Source: Cyrtodaria siliqua
Lineage: Eukaryota > Mollusca > Bivalvia > Adapedonta > Hiatellidae
Length of the DNA stretch: 64,000 bases
Assembly: GCA_037043455.1 (NCBI GenBank)
Contig: JAWPHD010000002.1
Location: forward strand, 930,001 to 994,000
Direction: 5' to 3'
The notes under the pieces were generated by a model. It was given only the letters and a program-made list of their open reading frames with translations. It was not told where the DNA came from and did not search any database. This document shows positions 11,361 through 20,400 of the stretch, piece after piece (position 1 is the first letter of the stretch; each line of letters begins with the position of its first letter). A program made the position numbers and the translations under genes.

Positions 11361-11450
11361 ATGGCGTTTTATATAACTCCTCCTGGAGGTAACATCTCAC
11401 TTCAGAAACTGACTCAGTTTGCGGTAACTAGATTCAACTTTCTATGCAAG
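11361..11450 (+). CDS. PRIM2: PRIM2 coding exon 1
   Basis: It is 30 codons from ATG to TGCAAG|GTATTG, phase 0. FYITPPGGNISLQKLTQFA aligns with the vertebrate FYLQPPSENISL region. An in-frame TAA immediately precedes the ATG and no AG acceptor separates them, so translation should start here. Confidence 0.85.
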
Positions 11451-14400
11451 GTATTGAAATCAGTTATTTATTTTTTTGGATTTAAGTGTTTGCTTATAAA
11501 GGTCTTTGGTTCAATAATTGCCTTTGAATATTGCTTGATTATACTGGCATTCTTTTTTTGATGTACTGCCACAAAAGTGTACCATTTACATTCAAGTTTT
11601 AGGATAAGTTATTTTGTTCAGACTCTTTTAAGCTTTCAAACTTCACACATGTTTACATCTACTGTACATGACAGCACAGCATGACATCAGTACCAGTATG
11701 TATGAATGATCTTACCTACTATTCGCACTTTGGTATTTAAGTTTTTGATTAAGTCCATTACTCAGATACCAAAAGCCAAAGAGCTCATAAACCTTTTAAA
11801 CTTCGCATGTATACGTCTGCATGAAATCAGCCCATTGTTACCAAAATTAGGTAAATTTTTTTAATGTTTCAGATTCTGGAGACAAAGGGAGATGGACTGT
11901 CGCTGTATGATGTGGTACGAGAGATTGGCATGGTACAAGAGTCTGAGTGCCTGATAGAAGGATCAACTAAAGACAGGGTGTCCCACTTCATTTTACGGTA
12001 AATACAGAGAATTCTGCCATGATATTTTGACAAATACGCTCAAACGTTTCCTATATGTACATGCACATATTTTAATAACATTAATATGATTTTACTATTA
12101 GTTCATAACAAGCCAAGTGTTATTCCAGGCGTAAACATATTATGAAATTTTATGATTTGATTTATGATTTTTATGAAAATTAAGGAGGAGCATATAATTA
12201 TAGTCACGTCTTTCTCCGTCCATCCATCTCCCATTCATAATTCTTGCCAGCAGCCTAACTTGAAAACAACTAATGGGACCGGAATGAAACTTCACATAAT
12301 GATAGAGGACAATAAGTGGAAGCGCAGTGCCCAAGAACCATAACTCATCTTTATTTAAATTACAGTTATTGCCCTTTGTAATTTTATACTTATAATTCTT
12401 GTCGTAGCATAACCTGAAATGAAACTTCACACAACAGAGGGCAATAAGAGTAAGCTCATAGTGGAAGAACCATAACTCTGTCTTCATTCAATTTAGAGTT
12501 ACTGCCTTTGTAATTTTATTCTCATAATTCTTGTTCAGAGCATTATTTGAAAACTACTAAAAATATTGGAATGAAACTTTACACAGTGTCAATGAGAGGA
12601 AGTGCCCTTTATAATTTTATACTTTTACTTCTTGTCTGCGACATAACTGAAAAATAAAAAATTGCACAATGAATGAGGGCAATTAGAAGAAGTGCACAGC
12701 ACAAGAACCGTAACTCTAACGTTAAAAGTTTTAGTAAATACAGAATTATCCCTCTTTGTACATATACAGCGTGTATCTGACATCTCGTCTGGAATGTAAA
12801 GAATTGCCATTCTTTTTTTAATTGCTAGGCAACAGGGTGTTTCTGCCTTTGACCTTTGTCTAAGAAAATCTGTCATATCATGTAATACCACACAGATCTA
12901 CAAATCCCCATGTGGTTGCTGGGGTAGAATACAACCACTGCAAATCCCGCTAGTGGCAGAGGGGTAGGACCCCTTCATGTTCATTTTGTCATTTTTTTAT
13001 CATGCTCATTCAAGGTTTTCTTCATGATAACGCATACCGTATGCAAATGTGGAAATGAATGGAGCGTCTAAAATAGAATTTCCACAACTCTGCAGTTCTG
13101 CAGGTTAGAAGGTTCTAGGCCCATTCTCCATATTATTTTATCTAGATGTAACTGAAGAATGAGCTTGGCATGTTCATCCCTATTTGGCATCATATAACCT
13201 TTCTTGTGTAAAACCCAATTCAATTCAATTCAGATCTACTCAAGTAAATTATTGTTGAACATTTTCTCGAGCAGATTTAAAGTGATGCTGAATTAATAAA
13301 TTGAGGTGCGACACATATTTCAACATTGCCATGTGTCTCTTTAAAGCATTATGGTAATATTTGAATAGGGTGAACATATTTGTTTCTTTATTGTTTTACA
13401 GTGGATTAAACGTTGTGTAGACAAATATCAAATGCTGTCAGTTTTAAAAGAATTAAGATTTCAATGTCATCGTTATGTTATATCTTCAGGTTGGTTTGTT
13501 GTGGGAACAAAGAAATGTCAGACTTTCTGATTGCGGCTGAGACGTTGCTGTTCGATTTCCGATTTTCATGCATGACCAAAGATGAACTTTGTAAACTCTT
13601 CAAGTCCTTGGATTCCCACTTGAGGGCATTATACAGACATAAAAACAGTAACGAAAGACTTGCAATACAGACATTTAAAACTATTCTGCACACATTTGTT
13701 CAGATCAAAGGATCCCATTCTAAATGGCGGACAGTTGTTACAAAATATTTAAACGGCGACTGCGATTACTTTAGAGTTCCATTTCAGACTGTGTTACAGT
13801 TTGTTTCTAAGAGAGAAGTGATTTTGCACAAGGGAATAGCTAGTGTACCATTCTGCAGATTGAGGGATGTAGTAACCAGTCTGTTCAGGGAACTACTACA
13901 ACATGGGATAGCAGAGGGGCAGTCACATCTCACGACAGAGGACGAAAGACTGGTCATGTTGGTCCAGACTATAAAGGTACTTAGAGTGGGTACATCAGGG
14001 TTTGGGGCTAAATTTGTTTAAAAAAACTTAACAAAAACAACTATGAAATGACCAATTTAAAATGTGAAATGATTTATAGATTAGCTGGAACATTACAAGT
14101 TTCCTGTACTAATGCACAATAATTATAATTTACAATTAAATTAAACAAGCACACGGCAAGCCTGCAAGTACAAGTGTAAAACCCTTCTGTTTTTATCTAC
14201 AAATAAATAGTGTTATCTCAAAATAAGGATTTTTAATGAGCTTAAGTCCCTTTAATATTAGGATGAATATTAGCTGTAGCTCAACTATGCATACCTGCCC
14301 AATTCTGACATGCCTGACAGGGATATTTTGTCTCGAAACGGAGATAGGCTTCAAAATATATGAGCCGAAACACGCGAAAACGACCCTTCAGAAAAAATGT

Positions 14401-17400
14401 TCACATTTTATGTTTTTTGATGTTTATGAAACACGATGATTTTCTCTTTAAATATCTCTTAAAGATTGTATTCACCATTAATTCTGACGTTGACATCGGC
14501 GTCTTGGACGACGTCGTTGATTAAATAACAACAAAAAACATAAACAATTACTATTTTCTATAGCATCAACTATTTATATTAAGAAACATATTCCCTATGA
14601 TATAATAATTAGGTAAAACACAGAAGTGACGAGAAATTTGATTAGTAATTAATTGATTACCGGCCGACGTCATTAATTGTTACGTTATGACGATGTCGTC
14701 TAAACGTCCGAAGGGACGTTTTCGTGTGTTGCGGCTCATATATAATTAGTTTGTTCATTCATTCACTTTCAGCATTTATACAGAAGAAAGTATGGGAATA
14801 AGAGACTGACAAGTGTTGCCGCTTACAGTCTTTCTCACGTTGATGTAGATCATGTCACGCCGTTCTTCCCGCCCTGTATGTCCCATGTTCACCGAGAACT
14901 GCGCCGGAATCACCGTCTTAAGCATCATACACGTGTATGTACTAGGTTTAATTTTCAAATTGTACAAATAATTATATGTTATTGTTGTATTATTGATATT
15001 AATTTATGTACGTGCCATATCTCCGCAATGTGAAAACATAAAACCTGTCTGTGTATTACATGAGCAGTATACACAGTCTTCTAATTAACCCACTAGCCCG
15101 AAGCCCGGGCCTAGTAAACTGTAATTCGGGATAGTGATTTTTAGCTCTACTGATCAGAGATCAGCAGAGCTTATGCCGTGGTGCGGCGTCCGTCGTCCGT
15201 CTGTCCGTAAACTTTTTTTTTGTAGCGACTTCTCCTCTGAAACTACTGAATGGATTTTCATGAAACTTTACAGAAATGTTGCCTATGAAGTCTAGTTGAT
15301 CCTAGCAAAAATTCATGTTGATGTGAAATCCAAGATGGCCGCCAGATCTAAAAATAGGTTTTTAAAAAACAAGTTTGTAGCGACTTCTTCATGAAAACTA
15401 TAAGTGATATTGATATGGGACTTCTTCTAAAATGATCAGCATGACATGATGTTGGTCCTTGTCGAAAATCGTTTTGATTCGACGTTAAACATGGCTGCCA
15501 GCGGCCATCTTTGTTTACATAGAGTTATATAATGAAAACTTGTAGCAACTACTCCTCTGAAACTACTTGACGGATTTTCATGAAACTTTACAGGAATATT
15601 GCTCTTAATGTCTAATTGATCCTAGCAAAATTTCAGATCGGCCAGAAATTCAAGATGGCCACCACAGCTAAAAATAGATTTTTAAAAAAGAAGTTTGTAG
15701 CGACTACGTCTTGAAAACTATAAGTGATATTGATATGGGACTTTTTGTAAAATGATCAGCATGACATGATGGTTATAAGAGCCAAACATTATTTTGATTC
15801 AACGTTAAACATGGCTGCCAGTGGCCATCTTTGTTTACATAGAGTTATATAATGAAAATTTGTAGCGACTACTCCTCTGACGGATTTTCATGAAACTTCA
15901 CAGGAATGTTGCTCTTGATGTCTAATTGATCCTAGCAAAATTTTAGGTCGCCCAGAAATTCAAGATGGCTGCCATGGCTAAAAATAGATTTTCAAAATAC
16001 AAGTTTGTAGCGACTACTACTTGAAAACTATAAGTGATATTGATATTGGACTTTTTGTAAAATGATCAGCATGACATGATGTTGGTCCTTGTCAAAAATT
16101 GTTTTGATTCAACGTTAAACATGGCTGCCAGCAGCCATCTTTGTTTACATAGAGTTATATAGTAAAAACTTGTAGCGACTAATCCTTTGAAACTACTTGG
16201 CAGATTTTCATGAAACTTTACAGGAATGTTGCTCTTAATGTTTAATTGATCCTAGCAAAATTTCAGATCGGCCAGAAATTCAAGATGGCCACCACAGCTA
16301 AAATTAGATTTTTTAAAAAAGAAGCTTGTAGCGACTACGTCTTGAAAACTATAAGTGATATTGATATGGGACATTTTGTAAAATGATCAGCATGACATGG
16401 TGGTTATCAGAGTCAAACATTATTTTGATTCGACGTTAAACATGGCTGTCAGCGGCCATCTTTGTTTACATAGAGTTATATAATGAAAACTTGTTGCGAC
16501 TATTCCTTTGAAACTACTTGACGGATTTTCATGAAACTTCACAGGAATGTTGCTCTTGATGTCTAATTGATCCTAGCAAAATTTCATGTCGGCCGGTAAT
16601 TCAAGATGGCCGCCACGGCTAAAAACAATTTTTCAAAAAACAAGTCTGTAGCGACTACTTCCTGAAATCAAAATCAATCAGTAGAGCTTCAAGGTCATTG
16701 ACCTCTTGTTTTAAATTTATGTAGTCGGGCTAAAGGAAAATGTACGGGTTTTCATTTGACTATATAAGAATTCGGGCTAGTGACACAAAAATTGTAAATC
16801 AAAGACTGTATACACAACAATTCTTTTGAATGGTGTTTACGTCATTTTTAGCTTATGGGATGGTGTGTTGTCCGTCGTATGTCCGTTAACTTTTACCTCG
16901 TTAAGACGATAGGGCCTTTGTTTTTCATCCGATCTTTACCAAACTTTAACAGATTGTTAATATCAATGAAAGCTCGGACAAGTTCGAAAACCAGCCAGAT
17001 CGGACCAATAACAGCGGAGTTATGGCCCTTGGTTTAGTTAAAAATGCTATATTTTGCCTTGTTAAGACGATAGGGCCTTCATTTTTCATCCGATCTTTAC
17101 CAAAGTGTACCAGATTGTTACTATCAATGAAAGCTTGGACAAGTTCGAAAACCAGCCAGTTCGGACCAGCAACAGCAGAGTTATAGCCCTTGATTTAGTT
17201 TATAATTCTATATTTTGCCTCTTTAAGACGATAGGGCCTTCATTTTTCATCCGATCTTTACCAAACTTTACCATCTTGTTAATATCAAGGAAAGCTCGGA
17301 TAAGTTCAAAAACCAGATCGGACTAGTAACAGCGGAGTTATGGCCCTTGATTTAGTTAAAAAGGCTATATTTTGCCTCTTTAAGACAATAGGGCCTTCAT

Positions 17401-20400
17401 TTTTCATCCGATCTTTACCTAACTTTGCCAGATTGTTAATATCAATGAAAGCTTGGACAAGTTCGAAAACCAGCCAGATCGGACCAGCAACAGTGGAGTT
17501 ATGGCCCTTGATTTAGTTAAAAATGCTATATTACGATAGGGCCTTCATTTTTCGTCCGATCTTTACCAAACGTTACCAGATTGTTAATATAAATGAAAGC
17601 TTGGACAAGTTCAAAAACCAGCCAGATCGGACCAGCAACAGTGGAGTTATGGCCCTTGATTTAGTTAAAAATGCTATATTACGATAGGGCCTTCATTTTT
17701 CGTCCGATCTTTACCAAACGTTACCAGATTGTTAATATAAATGAAAGCTCGGACAAGTTCGAAAACCAACCAGATCGGACCAGTAACAGCGGAGTTAGGG
17801 CCCTTGATTTAGTTAAATATGCTATATTTTGCCTCGTTAATACTATGATAGGGCCTTCATTTTTCATCCGATCTTTACCAAACTTTACCAGATTGTTACT
17901 ATCAATGAAAGCTCCGACAAATTTCAAAACCAGCCAGATCGGACAATTTACACCAGAGTTATGGCCCTTGATTTTCTAAAATATGCTATATTTTGGCCTC
18001 ATTAAAAAGAAAGGGCCTTCATTTGGCCAGATTTCAGTGAAACTTTTCAAGGATGATCAGTACCAAGCATAGTTGTACATATCGTCACCGTGTTCCGGTT
18101 GAATGATTTTGGCGGAGTTATGTCCCTTTAAAGGTTTTAATAAACAAACTTTGCCAGGACTAGTTCTCCTGAACGTCTCCCCGCTTTTCAACCAAACTTT
18201 ACAGAGATGATCAGCACCAAGCATAGTTGTGCACATCATCGTCGCGTTCCGGTTGACAGATTTTTGGTGGAGTTATGGCCCTTTAAAGGTTTTTGATACA
18301 GAAACATTTTCCGGGCTAGTTCTCCTGAACCCCTGGCTGGATTTTAACGAAACTTGACAAGGATGATCAGTATCAGGTCTAGTTGTGCAAATCATTGCCG
18401 TGTTCCAGTTGAATGATTTTTGGCAGAGTTATGGCCCTTTAAAGGTTTTAATACAGAAACTCTCTGAACTAGTTCTCCTGAACGCCTCCCCACATTTCAA
18501 CGAAACTTTACAGGGATGATCAGCAGCAAGCATAGTCGTGCATATCGTCGTGGCATTCCGGTTAACAGATTTTTGGTGGAGTTATGGCCCTTTAAAGGTT
18601 TTTGATACACGACATTTACCGGGCTAGATACCAGTAGAGCGTCCACAGGCCCTCTTGGGCCTCTTGTTAGCACACGTTAGGCCATAGATGACAGTCAATT
18701 TTTTTTTTTTAGAGGCATACCACCCCATTTTTCCTGGGTAGAACCAGTACTGTTTACCTCACGCCATCCGTAAGAATCTACAATTAAACTGATTAATAAG
18801 GGTAACGTTACTGATATGTTGGTGTTAGCACAAATTTTGTAATCTTCAGTTAAGACGCATGAGGTAGAGAAAGATGTGTATTTAAGAAATAAAACATTTC
18901 CAGCAGGTTTATATTGTGCCAGATCAATACCTGGTGGGCGGGACTTGAAGACCACCTGGTGGGCGGGACTTGAAGACCACCTGGTGGGCGGGTGACTTGA
19001 AGACCACCTGGTGGGTGGGACTGGAAGACAACCTGGTGGGCGGGACTTGAAGACCACCTGGTGGGCGGGACCTGAAGGCTACCTGGTGGGTGGGACTTGA
19101 AGACCACCTGGTGGGCGGGACTTGAATACCACCTGGTGGGCGGGACTTGAAGACCACCTGGTGGGCGGGACTTGAAGGCCACATGGTGTGCGGGACTTGA
19201 AGACCACCTGGTGGGTGGGACTTGAAGGCCACCTAGTGGGCAGGATTTGAAGACCACCTGGTGAGTGGGACTTGAAGACCATTTATGCAAGCCCAAGTCT
19301 CAAACATTTTGATCTTGTATAATATAAACCTGCTGGAAGTATTTTATTTCTTGTCTTGACAGGTTTTTATGTACATGTATATATATATATAATTTATATA
19401 ATACACAATTTTTCGCAAGTCTGACCATATTACAAACATATTCTCCCAACTTTTTCATCTTGTATACCAATCTCATTACATCAAACAAAGACCACATGCA
19501 GCTTCATCCTGTTTTAACAATTTAGATTTGTTGTTGGAACGTAATGGTGCTTTAAAATGACAAAATCTTTGTTTTCCATGTTTTCTGACGTTTGAAAATT
19601 GTTTAAATTAAAGTCTTAATGTTTAACTGACGTGACGTCACAGGTATTGATAGGAAATTAACATCTCCTCAATAGACAATCAGGATTTTATATTTATATA
19701 TATTTTAATAATTTATGTTCTAGATCATTGAATAAAAATGATAATGAAACTTATATTCCAATAATGCCTTCTTGTGTTTAAATTATATTTTTTATGACTA
19801 CTGCAGGTACAATACACATTGTTTCTGAAAGAAGCAGGCCTATCAGTCCATGAGGCTCTCATGTTTTGGAGGAAGGAATACTGTATGTCACCTAGCAACC
19901 ATGCTGGGTGTGCACATGACTGGTCACATGATGAGAGAAGATACACATATAGTATCAGACATTTATATGGTCTGGAGGGGTCTAGAATTAACTACAGAGG
20001 TCATTCTTGTAAATCCCTACAGGTACATTAGCACATACACATAGTCTCTCTAGCCAGTCTCTCTAGCCTTGTAAATAGTGTGTTGATACTTGCCAGATCC
20101 CTGCCCCTCATTACATTCTCTATCCAATACATCTCTCACTACCAGTTCTATCGACTCATGACCAATGTAATGTTAGCAAGATTTTTGTCAGTCATACTTT
20201 TCATTTCTGGAGCGTAACTCCAAAACGCTTCTCAAACTATCTTTATCTTCATAACACAGTTGTAGTGGTCGAGTGGTTAGCATACATAAAATCTTGTCTT
20301 CATTATTCTATTGTAAGTTGAAATAAATTATTGGTGCCATATATTCAACAGTTAGAAATATACAAAAGCAGTTTGCCTTGAACACTACTTGTAATCTACT

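Noticed and set aside
13413..13489. Upstream start of the 202-codon plus-strand ORF as a gene start
   Set aside because: The first 25 codons are intron. The PRIM2 exon starts at 13490, after tatatcttcag, and completes the split Arg codon of exon 2.
18695..19296. Long Pro/Ser/Trp-rich minus-strand ORFs
   Set aside because: They are produced by the 25-bp minisatellite, which is open in all three frames. There is no protein family behind them.
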